Shown here in pieces: positions 47,686-55,755 of a DNA stretch of 64,000 nucleotides (position 1 is the stretch's first letter; each line of letters begins with the position of its first letter). Both the position numbers and the translations under genes were made by a program. The DNA is taken from the NCBI GenBank assembly GCA_947474435.1, contig CANJII010000007.1, forward strand, positions 1-64,000. The letters are read 5' to 3'. A model generated the notes under the pieces. The model was not told the DNA's origin, ran no database searches, and saw only the letters and a program-made list of their open reading frames with translations. The stretch is from Chitinophagaceae bacterium. GTDB taxonomy: Bacteria > Bacteroidota > Bacteroidia > Chitinophagales > UBA10324.

Positions 47686-48360
47686 TTACTGTTTCAATTT
47701 CCCTTCAAATACTTTTCTGAATTTCTCTACTTTCGGAGCAATAACTATCTGGCAATATGGAGCGCTGCCGTTCTGATTATAATAATCCTGATGATAATCT
47801 TCGGCTTTATAAAATTTTGTAAATGCAGATATTTCAGTTACAACCGGATCAGTGAAAGCTCCTGAAGCATTTAATTCTATTTTGTATTTTCCGGCTAATG
47901 ATTTTTGATAATCGTTGTGATAAAAAATGACTGAACGATACTGGGTTCCTTCATCGCCGCCTTGCCGGTTTAATGTTGTTGGGTCGTGTGCTAACCAAAA
48001 TGCATGAAGCAACTCATCATAACTTACAATAGCTGGATTGTAGGCAATCTGCACCACTTCGGCATGCCCTGTTAATCCACTGCATACTTCTTTATATGTT
48101 GGATTGGCGACCTGGCCTCCAGCGTAACCTGATGTAACAGATTGCACTCCGTTCAGTTGTAAAAAAATTGCTTCGCTGCACCAGAAGCAACCCATTCCGA
48201 AAGTTGCTGTGTCCAATGTTTCATTCGGATTTTTTTGATCCGATTCTGATTTTATTTTTTCGTTCATAGCATTTGTTTTCGTTTCGGTTTGTTGAGCACA
48301 CGAAAATTGTGTGATACTTAAAAAGGTGAAAAGAATTTTGCTGAAATATTTTTTATTCAT
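47686..48360 (-). CDS. msrA: Peptide methionine (S)-S-oxide reductase MsrA, lipoprotein form
   Basis: A 224-residue MsrA with an added N-terminal export signal. The lipobox is QFS-C21, which would anchor the enzyme in a membrane. The catalytic motif GCFWC is at residues 57-61 (Cys58 attacks the sulfoxide). GYAGG follows near 79-83, and the conserved segments HAEVVQIAYNP, HDPTTLNRQGGDEGTQYRSVIFY and AEDYHQDYY are all present. It repairs oxidised methionine of envelope proteins. About 30 polar residues link the lipid anchor to the domain. The second catalytic Cys region is the single PYCQ near the end. Confidence 0.95.
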   Translation of the reverse strand: MNKKYFSKILFTFLSITQFSCAQQTETKTNAMNEKIKSESDQKNPNETLDTATFGMGCFWCSEAIFLQLNGVQSVTSGYAGGQVANPTYKEVCSGLTGHAEVVQIAYNPAIVSYDELLHAFWLAHDPTTLNRQGGDEGTQYRSVIFYHNDYQKSLAGKYKIELNASGAFTDPVVTEISAFTKFYKAEDYHQDYYNQNGSAPYCQIVIAPKVEKFRKVFEGKLKQ

Positions 48361-48489
48361 TGAAATTATTTTTTTAATAGGTATTATTCATCAAACAATT
48401 TGCATTTCAATGGAATTCATGATTGTTTCACAATTCATGAATCTTCGATTTCATGTCTGTTTTATTTATTGAGAACAAATAAATTTCAA

Positions 48490-48510
48490 AACGGTTCAGC
48501 CGTTGGGTTT
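48490..48510 (-). terminator. Weak hairpin after the SpoU methyltransferase gene
   Basis: On the - strand AACGG-CTGAA-CCGTT is followed by TTGAAATTT, close to the stop codon at 48511. The stem is only 5 bp, so its activity is doubtful. Confidence 0.3.
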
Positions 48511-49269
48511 CTATTTCCGAATTCTTTTTTCAGAAAGTGCAGCGCAAATAATTCCTGTAGCAACTGCTGCATTCAACGATTCAGCATTTCCGAATTTCGG
48601 AATTGAAATGGAATGGGTACACAATTGTTTTGCCTCATCTGAAACACCTTTGCCTTCACTACCAATTACAATGATGGCGTTTTCGGAATATTCATTTTTA
48701 TAAATTGTTGTTTCACTTTCCATCACAGTTAAAATTTTTGGCAGCGAACTTTCAGATAATACTTCGACAATATTTTTTTCGAAAACTTTTACTCTCACAA
48801 TAGAACCCATGCTCGCTTGCACCACTTTCGGGTTATAGGCATCCACACAATTTTCAGAACAAAAAATGTTTTCAATTCCAAACCAATCGGCAATTCGAAT
48901 AATGGTTCCCATATTTCCAGGGTCCTGAATTCCATCCAGTACTAAATGCAAACTTGTTGTGAGTTGGCTGATATTAATTTTATATTCCGGAATGTGAACG
49001 AGCGCTAAAACTGTTGGTGGGTTTTGCAGTTCCGAAACTTTTTTCATTTCATGTTCTTCCACAACCACTAAATGTTCCTCAGCAATTTTGCCCATAATCA
49101 TTCCTTTATCTTTCAGTTTATCAGTGAAAAGAATTTTATCAACTGTAAGTGAGGAGTTTAAAATTTCACTCACTACTTTTTCACCTTCAGCAACAAAACA
49201 CTGATGTTCTTCGCGGAATTTTTTGACTCTAAGTGAATTAATGTACTTTTCAAGCGGTTTAGAAAACAT
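48511..49269 (-). CDS. SpoU/TrmH family RNA ribose methyltransferase
   Basis: A 252-residue SPOUT methyltransferase acting on 2'-OH groups of tRNA or rRNA. The N-terminal substrate-binding domain is KKFREEHQCFVAEGEKVVSEIL (residues about 15-36). The knotted catalytic domain has motif 1 LVLDGIQDPGNMGTIIRIADWF near 106-127, motif 2 IVIGSEGKGVSDE near 196-208 and motif 3 ISIPKFGNAESLNAAVATGI near 221-240. The target base is not evident. Its ATG is 2 nt from the divergent tamL start, so its promoter must lie within tamL (49288-49314). Confidence 0.92.
   Translation of the reverse strand: MFSKPLEKYINSLRVKKFREEHQCFVAEGEKVVSEILNSSLTVDKILFTDKLKDKGMIMGKIAEEHLVVVEEHEMKKVSELQNPPTVLALVHIPEYKINISQLTTSLHLVLDGIQDPGNMGTIIRIADWFGIENIFCSENCVDAYNPKVVQASMGSIVRVKVFEKNIVEVLSESSLPKILTVMESETTIYKNEYSENAIIVIGSEGKGVSDEAKQLCTHSISIPKFGNAESLNAAVATGIICAALSEKRIRK
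49219..49250 (+). promoter_or_regulatory. Promoter of tamL inside the methyltransferase gene
   Basis: TTTTTTG (49219-49225), an 18-nt spacer and TACTTTT (49244-49250) fit the -33/-7 pattern well. The start would be near 49257, leaving a leader of about 15 nt. It lies in the first 17 codons of the SpoU methyltransferase gene. Confidence 0.5.
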
Positions 49270-49271
49270 TC

Positions 49272-51599
49272 ATGCGGATTTACAGGGCAAGTATAAGTAT
49301 CATTTTTCTGGCAATTTTTTCTGTTGCGTTTACTTCGTGTATTTCAACCCGTAAAATTCCAACCGGAAAATATTTATTGAACAGCAATAAAATTGTTTTA
49401 AAAGATAAAGTTGACTGGAAAAAAATTAAGAAGAACATTGAAAACAACAATTCACTTTCTTCTTCCTTGTTATTATTTGCCAAACAAAAGCCAAATAAAA
49501 CCACACTCGGATTATTTAAACTTAACCTGTGGATTTATAATATTTTTCAAACAAAAAAATTAAAGGGAAGAAGTTATTGGATTCAAACACACATTGGTGA
49601 AGCACCTGTTGTTTTTGATTCCATGCTTTTATTTTTTTCGGCAAACCTGATGGAAGAATACATGCATACGAAAGGTTATCTGGATGCAGAAGTTTCAAGC
49701 CGATATAAAATAAGGGGCAGAAAAGTTTCGGCTTACTATGATGTTCATGCTGATTCATTGTATACAATTGATACACTTGAATATGTAAACGGAACTCATG
49801 TGGTTACATCGCTGATGATTGAATCGTCGAAAAACACTGTTTTAAAAATCGGGTCGCCGCTTGATTTTGAAAAAATGGAAGAAGAAAGAAAGCGCATACA
49901 AAAAGATTTGCAGAATTGGGGGATGTATCGCTTCAGTACCAATGAAATTTATTTTACGGTGGATACTCCGATAATTAATCATGCAGTGCATTTAAGTGTT
50001 CACATTGATGAGAATGACAGTTCAGGAATTCAACGGATTTACAAAATCCGGAATGTGTATATTAATCAATCTTACAATCCTTTAATCAATGACACCCTCT
50101 CATCAATTGATACCATTGAATATAAAAATCTTGATTTTGTTTCTGAAAAAAATGTGCTGAATCCGAAAAGATTATATCGGGTGGTTTTTGTTACGCCGGA
50201 AGAAAATTATTCGATAAAGAAAAATGATTTCACCATTCGCCGGATTTCAGATTTAGGAGCTTTTAAATTTATCAGTGTTCAATACCAGCAGGTTGCTGCA
50301 GATTCACTTGATTGCATCATTCGATTGACACCCTATAAAGTCAGTACCATTTCACCTGAAATTAAAGCTGCCAACATTGAAAATAATTTAGGAAATTCAA
50401 TTTCATTAACCTACTTAAACCGGAATCTTAGTAAGGATGCCACCCGATTATCTTTTAACGCAATTGGCGGAGTTGAATTTCCGGTTGCAAAAATTGATAG
50501 TTTATTATTCAATGCAAGCAGTAGTTTAAGTTTCTCGGTTCCACGAATTTTATTTCCTGTATTGTATAAAAAAGTTTCGAGGTACTCAGAGCAACACACC
50601 AATATTTCATTCACCACAAGCGCTTTATTTCAAACCGGAATTTATTCGCTCTATAATCAGAACTTCAGCTTTGGTTATGATTTTCGTGAACCGGTAAGCG
50701 AATTAAAAAGGCATCAACCCGGCATCTCACTTACTTATACCCGACCGATTATTCAGAGTGATTCTTTCAGAGCTCGATTGAATTCAGATTTTTTATTGAA
50801 ACAAACTTTTTCTGATCAGTTAATTACGGGATGTAATTACACTTTCACTTATTCAAATCAGGTTACTGAAAAACTTAAAAACTTTTTTGTAATGAGAACC
50901 GGCTTTGAATTAGCTGGAGGAATTCTATGGATATTAAACGATGGAACTAATCTTGTGAAATTCAGTCATGATAGTTTAACCGGCCAGTCGTTGATCTTAA
51001 ATATTCCATACAGTAATTTTTTGCGGCTTGAATATGATTTTAAATACTATTGGTTATTCAGTAAACAGCGAAATTTTGTAGCTCACTTTTTTACAGGAAT
51101 TGGTTTGCCGTTTGCCAATTCATCGGTGCTTCCATACATCAGGCAGTTTTCAGTTGGCGGACCAAATGATATTCGTGCGTGGCGCATTCGTTCGTTGGGT
51201 CCGGGTTCGTCTGCTTCCAGCCAGTCAAATGGATTTTATAATCAGACCGGCGATATTAAACTGGAAGGAAATCTGGAATATCGTTTTCACATCATTGGAG
51301 TTTTGAAGGGAGCCTTTTTTACTGATGCCGGAAATATATGGATGCTGAAAAAAAATCCGGAGAACGAAGGAGCAAATTTTGATGCCGCCCGTTTTTATAC
51401 GGAGATTGCAATAGGAGCCGGAGCAGGTTTAAGATTGGATTTCAGTTATTTTATTTTTCGGGGTGATATTGCAATGCCACTGCGCAATCCCACGCTGCCT
51501 GAAACCGAACGATGGGTTTTTAATAAAATAGATTTTGCCAATTCGCTTTGGAGAAAAAATAACTTGATACTAAATATTGCAATCGGATATCCTTTTTAA
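49272..51599 (+). CDS. tamL: TamL-type BamA/TamA family outer-membrane lipoprotein
   Basis: A 775-residue Omp85-superfamily protein. A signal peptide with lipobox FTS-C23 makes it a lipoprotein, as in Bacteroidota TamL. POTRA-like domains occupy about residues 40-400, with many alternating strands (RKVSAYYDVHADSLYTIDTLEYVN, DCIIRLTPYKVSTI). A C-terminal beta-barrel closes with NLILNIAIGYPF, ending in Phe as barrel signals do. The barrel-domain family motif is RQFSVGGPNDIRAWRIRSLGPGS near 625-647. With TamB it is thought to move proteins or lipids across the periplasm; a tamB is not in this window. Its start is 2 nt from the divergent SpoU methyltransferase gene. Confidence 0.88.
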   Translation: MRIYRASISIIFLAIFSVAFTSCISTRKIPTGKYLLNSNKIVLKDKVDWKKIKKNIENNNSLSSSLLLFAKQKPNKTTLGLFKLNLWIYNIFQTKKLKGRSYWIQTHIGEAPVVFDSMLLFFSANLMEEYMHTKGYLDAEVSSRYKIRGRKVSAYYDVHADSLYTIDTLEYVNGTHVVTSLMIESSKNTVLKIGSPLDFEKMEEERKRIQKDLQNWGMYRFSTNEIYFTVDTPIINHAVHLSVHIDENDSSGIQRIYKIRNVYINQSYNPLINDTLSSIDTIEYKNLDFVSEKNVLNPKRLYRVVFVTPEENYSIKKNDFTIRRISDLGAFKFISVQYQQVAADSLDCIIRLTPYKVSTISPEIKAANIENNLGNSISLTYLNRNLSKDATRLSFNAIGGVEFPVAKIDSLLFNASSSLSFSVPRILFPVLYKKVSRYSEQHTNISFTTSALFQTGIYSLYNQNFSFGYDFREPVSELKRHQPGISLTYTRPIIQSDSFRARLNSDFLLKQTFSDQLITGCNYTFTYSNQVTEKLKNFFVMRTGFELAGGILWILNDGTNLVKFSHDSLTGQSLILNIPYSNFLRLEYDFKYYWLFSKQRNFVAHFFTGIGLPFANSSVLPYIRQFSVGGPNDIRAWRIRSLGPGSSASSQSNGFYNQTGDIKLEGNLEYRFHIIGVLKGAFFTDAGNIWMLKKNPENEGANFDAARFYTEIAIGAGAGLRLDFSYFIFRGDIAMPLRNPTLPETERWVFNKIDFANSLWRKNNLILNIAIGYPF
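49288..49314 (-). promoter_or_regulatory. Candidate promoter of the methyltransferase gene inside tamL
   Basis: On the - strand TTG (49312-49314), a 16-nt spacer and TATACTTG (49288-49295). The second is one base off TAnnTTTG. Transcription would start near 49281 inside the tamL 5' end. Weaker than the opposing promoter. Confidence 0.35.
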
Positions 51600-51700
51600 A
51601 ATAGCTATTTGCTTTTAGCTATTTACTGAATCAGCAATGGAAAATGAATAGAATTGAAAATCGCTAACACCTAAAAGCTAACAGTTAAACGCTAACTAAA
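51600..51700. repeat. Simple intergenic repeat of TAGCTATTT and GCTAA units
   Basis: TAGCTATTT occurs twice (51601 on). A later group is built of GCTAAC units (CGCTAAC, AGCTAAC and CGCTAAC), with reverse-complement relation to the first (AGCTA). The two groups form an imperfect inverted repeat just before the miaE start. It is likely a dispersed non-coding repeat, of the same general kind as at 8088-8203. Confidence 0.45.
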
Positions 51701-52282
51701 ATGCTCGGACTAAAATTACCAACCGACCCGCGATGGGTAAATCTTGCTGAAAAAAGTTTGGAAGAAGTACTAACCGACCATGCGTACTGCGAACAAAAAG
51801 CATCGAGCACCTGCATCAGTTTAATTCAATCGTATCCGGAGCGTGTTGAGTTGGTGGATGAACTCGCTCCAATTGTTACAGAAGAGTGGGGTCACTTCCG
51901 TCAGGTGTTAGCCGAATTGAAAAAAAGAAATCTGAAATTGGGCAGGCAGCGAAAAGATGAATATGTAAATCAGCTTTTTCTGAATGAACGAAAAAATATA
52001 GCACCCGAAGAACGAATGCTCGACAAACTTTTAATCAGCGCCTTGATAGAAGCGCGAAGCTGCGAGCGGTTTAAATTATTAAGCGAAGGATTAGAAGATG
52101 AGTCAATGCGCACCTTTTATCGTGGCTTCATGGAATCGGAAGCAGGGCACTACCGGTTATTTATTTCACTGGCAAAAAAATACTTTCCGGAAGAAAAAGT
52201 AAAAACGCGATGGAATGAATTTTTAGAAATTGAAAAAAATATTATTGAGGGATTGGAAGTGAGAGGAGATCGAATGCATTAG
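51701..52282 (+). CDS. miaE: tRNA-(ms2io6A)-hydroxylase MiaE
   Basis: A 193-residue non-haem diiron enzyme that hydroxylates the isoprenyl chain of the modified adenine at tRNA position 37. The ferritin-like ligands are visible: TDHAYCEQKA near 26-35, TEEWGHFRQVL near 64-74, ALIEARSCERF near 109-119 and MESEAGHYRLF near 143-153. Each holds a Glu or an ExxH pair. The length (about 200) is normal. It requires miaA and miaB products, which are not in this window. No operon partner is visible. Confidence 0.95.
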   Translation: MLGLKLPTDPRWVNLAEKSLEEVLTDHAYCEQKASSTCISLIQSYPERVELVDELAPIVTEEWGHFRQVLAELKKRNLKLGRQRKDEYVNQLFLNERKNIAPEERMLDKLLISALIEARSCERFKLLSEGLEDESMRTFYRGFMESEAGHYRLFISLAKKYFPEEKVKTRWNEFLEIEKNIIEGLEVRGDRMH

Positions 52283-52403
52283 GGGTAGTTTGAAGATATT
52301 GTTTTACTTTTTCTTCCAGATTAGATATTTTTTTTCTCAGGTACTATAATCAATCTTTCTGCAGTTTTTTGTCCTTTAAAATTAAAAAACGATAAATGCA
52401 AGT

Positions 52404-52886
52404 ATGAGAAAAATCTTCTTATTGTCAATCTGTGTTCTTTTTTCTTCAATGATTTATGCACAAACACAGCTGAATAATTTTGATCAAATGATGTCTGCTT
52501 TCAAAACTGGCAAAAGTGTGAAAGCAGTAATTTATTATGGGAAATGCAAGTTATTTTCAGAAGGCATAGAGCAAACAGATACCATAAATGCAATAGGAGG
52601 AATGGAACTTAGTACATATGAATATTTTGATTCAAGCGTATTCAAAGGAAAGGTTCCATCATTTGTTACAAGTTCCCAAACTATATTAATAAGTCATCCT
52701 ACTTATGGATATGTATATAATTATGTGAAAATTAAAATCCGCATTGATAATACTGTAGAAATAACTGCAAGGTATTTAAAGCCAAAAATGTTTTCTTCAA
52801 AATTTAAAATAGTTATGGATGAAACATTCAAAGGAAGAATAAATGACGGATCGAATGATGGAGGCGTTATGTTTTTTGCGGAATAA
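52404..52886 (+). CDS. VirK family secreted protein
   Basis: A 160-residue protein with a signal peptide ending in IYAQ. The mature part matches the VirK domain: NFDQMMSAFKTGKSVKAVIYYGKC at about 24-47, the Gly-Met segment in GGMELSTYEYF near 65-75, ILISHPTYGYVYNYVKIKI, and the ending VEITARYLKP. VirK proteins are small secreted or periplasmic proteins first described in plant-associated bacteria; their function is unclear. No virulence link is implied here. It stands alone between miaE and the pirin operon. Confidence 0.75.
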   Translation: MRKIFLLSICVLFSSMIYAQTQLNNFDQMMSAFKTGKSVKAVIYYGKCKLFSEGIEQTDTINAIGGMELSTYEYFDSSVFKGKVPSFVTSSQTILISHPTYGYVYNYVKIKIRIDNTVEITARYLKPKMFSSKFKIVMDETFKGRINDGSNDGGVMFFAE

Positions 52887-52926
52887 TGAGTTAATTATTT
52901 TGCTGATTTTTAGAATGCAAACCAAA

Positions 52927-53289
52927 TTAATGTTTTATAAAATAGTTTATTTTACTCCTTATATCCTTTAGAATTTCTGCATTTGCATACGGATATTGAT
53001 AACCTGGTTCTGTAGTAACTACCCCGGGAAAATGTTCCTTCAAATAATTTCTAATTCTGATTCTTTGTTCTTCAGAATATCTACCGCCTATTAAAATCAA
53101 ATCTACTTTTTTTAATGTGGTCAATCTTTGCAATCCTTCTTCTTCACTAAAACTACCTATTGCTGTAACAGTTTTAAGGTTATTCTTTATCAATAAAACT
53201 ACTTCATTCATTCTTTCCGGATTTCCTCCAAACAAAACGATTACAGGTGCGGTTTCTTCTAGAAAAATGTATTCTCTGATTAGCGTCAT
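52927..53289 (-). CDS. Small receiver-like alpha/beta protein, unrecognised
   Basis: A 120-residue cytoplasmic protein with alternating strands and helices: APVIVLFGGN, helix PERMNEVVLLIKNNL, TVTAIGSF, helix EEGLQRLTTL, VDLILIGGR, helix EEQRIRIRNYLKEHF, GVVTTEPG. This resembles a Rossmann or response-regulator fold but lacks a clear phospho-acceptor Asp at the usual place. The stop of the pirin gene upstream overlaps its start by 4 nt (53286-53289), so it is coupled to pirin. I do not know its function; a small sensory or binding partner in the MarR/pirin operon is a guess. Confidence 0.65.
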   Translation of the reverse strand: MTLIREYIFLEETAPVIVLFGGNPERMNEVVLLIKNNLKTVTAIGSFSEEEGLQRLTTLKKVDLILIGGRYSEEQRIRIRNYLKEHFPGVVTTEPGYQYPYANAEILKDIRSKINYFIKH

Positions 53290-53996
53290 AAAGTTTTTAT
53301 TCCTCTGTGCATTGGAACTTCTACAAAAATTAATTCGGCATCTGCAAGTGACTTGATTGAAAAATTTTCAGTTTCATAAATTCCTATTGCATCTCCTGCT
53401 TCAAGTTTCACATTGGCAATTTCAATAGAACCTGTTGCGCAATGAACATAAACTCCATTGTCCTTTAAATTCATTTTATAGCTAATTGAATTTCCTTCCT
53501 CCAGTTTTGAAACGCTAAAGAATGCATCCTGATTTATTAAAGCTGTTTCATTTCTGCCATCAGGTGAAAGTGTAAGTAGAACTTTGTTGAGTTTGTCTTT
53601 CGCTTGATAACTAAATTTTCCATGTTGTGGTTGTACACTTTCCTTTTTAGGATAAACCCAAATTTGAAAACTGTGAAATGATTCCGTCTTTGAAGCATTG
53701 AATTCACTGTGCATAATGCCTGTTCCGGCACTCATGGTCTGTACACAATTTTCATTAATAATACCTTCGCTGCCGGTATTATCTTTATGAGCTTGTGAAC
53801 CTGAAATAACGATGGTACTTATCTCCATATTTTGATGCGGATGCATTCCAAAACCTTGTCCGGGTTCAACTACATCATCAGCAAAACCGCATAACTCTCC
53901 AAAGTTGGTTTGATAAGGGACAAAAGCGTATGCACTTTTTTTCCAGGTATCATGCTTGTGAATTCTGCCGGTATTATTTCTTAAAACAAATTTCAT
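53286..53996 (-). CDS. Pirin family protein
   Basis: A 236-residue bicupin of the pirin group. The N-terminal cupin has the metal-binding set HPHQNMEIST at about 51-60 with GTGIMHSEF near 90-98, giving the three His and one Glu. The C-terminal cupin is shorter (NGVYVHCATGSIEIAN). Some bacterial pirins have quercetinase-like activity, others act as redox-sensing binders; the role here is not known. It lies third in the MarR/DUF6069/pirin/small-protein row on the - strand, with overlap to the last. Confidence 0.9.
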   Translation of the reverse strand: MKFVLRNNTGRIHKHDTWKKSAYAFVPYQTNFGELCGFADDVVEPGQGFGMHPHQNMEISTIVISGSQAHKDNTGSEGIINENCVQTMSAGTGIMHSEFNASKTESFHSFQIWVYPKKESVQPQHGKFSYQAKDKLNKVLLTLSPDGRNETALINQDAFFSVSKLEEGNSISYKMNLKDNGVYVHCATGSIEIANVKLEAGDAIGIYETENFSIKSLADAELIFVEVPMHRGIKTL

Positions 53997-54027
53997 TTAT
54001 AGAATTATAAAGACGCAATATTTGAAA

Positions 54028-54441
54028 TCAGGCATTACTTTTTTTACTTCTGTTAATGAAATACAATAGTACAAGTGGTACTACAAAGTGCATTGGGGCA
54101 AGAGATAAGGAGTAATGCATCGTTGCATTCGGAATTGCTGTAAATGGTGCTGCAGAAGAAAACAACATTAGAATAATTGTAACAATGCTGAATATTCTAA
54201 ATCCATTTTTTGTGTATTTCTCTAATAGGAAAAATACAAGTGAAGCAATAAATGTGGGAACAATGCTTGCCATAATAACAGGAACTATTGTCAATGGCTG
54301 ATTTGGTTGAATAAAAATATCATCAGTTATCCAGCCCATTGATTTAAAAATAAAGAACAGAATGGAATTGATAATTACTGAAACTGCAGCTGCCGAAAGA
54401 CCAGCTATCATTACTTGTTTGAAGTTTAGCTTGTTTGTCAT
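54028..54441 (-). CDS. DUF6069-like four-helix membrane protein
   Basis: A 137-residue membrane protein with four hydrophobic helices, at about 9-31, 49-71, 83-100 and 109-128. The loop after the first helix is GWITDDIFIQPNQPLTIVPV, and the third helix region is FRIFSIVTIILMLFSSAAPFTAI; both resemble the DUF6069 family as I remember it. The end is basic (NRSKKSNA). No function is known. It lies between the MarR and pirin genes, so it may be under that regulator. Confidence 0.75.
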   Translation of the reverse strand: MTNKLNFKQVMIAGLSAAAVSVIINSILFFIFKSMGWITDDIFIQPNQPLTIVPVIMASIVPTFIASLVFFLLEKYTKNGFRIFSIVTIILMLFSSAAPFTAIPNATMHYSLSLAPMHFVVPLVLLYFINRSKKSNA

Positions 54442-54529
54442 TTTTTGATTTGATTGTAAAGTGTGATTTAATTTATGATTAATGTTGATTGTTTAATGAT
54501 TGATTACGCAACTATTGGAACAAAAAATT

Positions 54530-54970
54530 TTAACTTAAGTTCTCAATAGTCTTATTCAGCACTTTCATACAAACTTCCAGGTCGCTTTTGCTGATGCCTT
54601 TTAGCGCATCATCTATGGCTGCCTGACCGCATGCCATTGCATCTTTTTCAATAGCTTTTCCTTTTTTGGTAAGTTGAATTTTAAATATTCTCCGGTCGCT
54701 TTCATGGTCCGTTCTTTCTACAATGCCTTCTCTTTCTAAAATGTCAATGATGCGCGTAACATTTGCCCTGTCGCGAAGCGAACCTGCCGCTAATTCTTGC
54801 TGTGAACAACCGTTATGTTGCCACAAATGTGTAAGTACCCTAAACTGGTCAGGAGTAATGGGAAGGTTCTTCTCCTTCATATGCTTTGCAAGTTGCCGAA
54901 AAACATAGGTATAAGCGACTCCTAAAATTCGCCCATAAGATTTGTCAACTTGTACTTCGTTCATTTGCAA
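54530..54970 (-). CDS. MarR family transcriptional regulator
   Basis: A 146-residue winged-helix repressor. The helix-turn-helix is at about residues 55-80 (CSQQELAAGSLRDRANVTRIIDIL), and the wing carries the conserved D-x-R in HESDRRIFKIQLTKKG near 90-105. N- and C-terminal helices should form the dimer. It has one Cys in its N-terminal half (NGCSQQ) and two more (MACGQA, EVCMKV), so thiol-based sensing is possible but not shown. The promoter region 54971-55015 has an inverted repeat next to the start point, consistent with autoregulation. Downstream genes are DUF6069, pirin and a small protein. Confidence 0.9.
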   Translation of the reverse strand: MQMNEVQVDKSYGRILGVAYTYVFRQLAKHMKEKNLPITPDQFRVLTHLWQHNGCSQQELAAGSLRDRANVTRIIDILEREGIVERTDHESDRRIFKIQLTKKGKAIEKDAMACGQAAIDDALKGISKSDLEVCMKVLNKTIENLS

Positions 54971-55015
54971 TTGTTAAATACGCAACAAATGTAAATCAAT
55001 TTTTAATTTTGCAAA
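54971..55015 (-). promoter_or_regulatory. MarR operon promoter with candidate operator
   Basis: On the - strand TTTG (55012-55015), an 18-nt spacer and TACATTTG (54986-54993) match the Bacteroidota consensus exactly. An inverted repeat, TTGTT (54971-54975) and AACAA (54984-54988), spans the predicted start and could bind MarR. Confidence 0.55.
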
Positions 55016-55142
55016 ATTCTTTTTTCTTTAAGAAAGAGCTTTGTGGTATTTGAAATAAATGCTGATAAATAAAACTTTGTTCCTTAATGAAAAATAGAAT
55101 GAACTTATCATTCGTCTTGATGATTAAATGAGATAATTAACC

Positions 55143-55739
55143 ATGAAAAAAATGAACATCGTTTACGGCGTTGCAGGAATGATAGTCATGTTGCTGATTT
55201 TTTCTCAATTGTTTGCTATGAAAGAAACCAATAAAATTGAAATGTATCCTTATACAGTTGTTAAGGACTATGGCACTTTTGAAATACGCAAGTATGAACC
55301 AGCTAATTTTACAAGTGTTACACTTTCAGGAAAGACTTATAGTGAAACTGCCAATCGCGGATTTAGAACCTTGGCCGGATATATTTTCGGAGGTAATGCA
55401 ACGAATGAAAAAATACCCATGACTTCGCCTGTTACCATGAATATGGGCGACTCAGTAACCATGCGGTTTTTGTTACCTGCGGATAAAAAAATTGATTCAT
55501 TGCCTAAGCCAAATGCTTCAAATATTCAATTTACGACCGAGCCTTCAAAAACAATGGCGGCAATTCGGTTCGGAGGTTGGGCTAGCGATAAAAAAATATC
55601 AACAAATACGCAAAAGCTAACTGAACTTTTAAAACAGAATGGAATCACCTCCATCGGAAAATTTTCCTATTTTGGTTACAATCCTCCTTTTATGATTTTC
55701 AATAGGAGAAACGAAGTGGTTGTGGAGGTAATTTATTGA
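55143..55739 (+). CDS. SOUL family haem-binding protein
   Basis: A 198-residue SOUL/HEBP protein with an N-terminal membrane anchor or signal (IVYGVAGMIVMLLIFSQLFA). Family segments visible are YPYTVVKDYGTFEIRKYEPANFTSVTLSG, GFRTLAGYIFGGNATNEKIPMTSPVTM and, near the end, YFGYNPPFMIFNRRNEVVVEV. Related proteins bind haem. The cellular role in bacteria is unknown. It is divergent from the MarR gene across 172 nt and may share its operator. Confidence 0.92.
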   Translation: MKKMNIVYGVAGMIVMLLIFSQLFAMKETNKIEMYPYTVVKDYGTFEIRKYEPANFTSVTLSGKTYSETANRGFRTLAGYIFGGNATNEKIPMTSPVTMNMGDSVTMRFLLPADKKIDSLPKPNASNIQFTTEPSKTMAAIRFGGWASDKKISTNTQKLTELLKQNGITSIGKFSYFGYNPPFMIFNRRNEVVVEVIY

Positions 55740-55755
55740 AACTGCAACCTATCCA

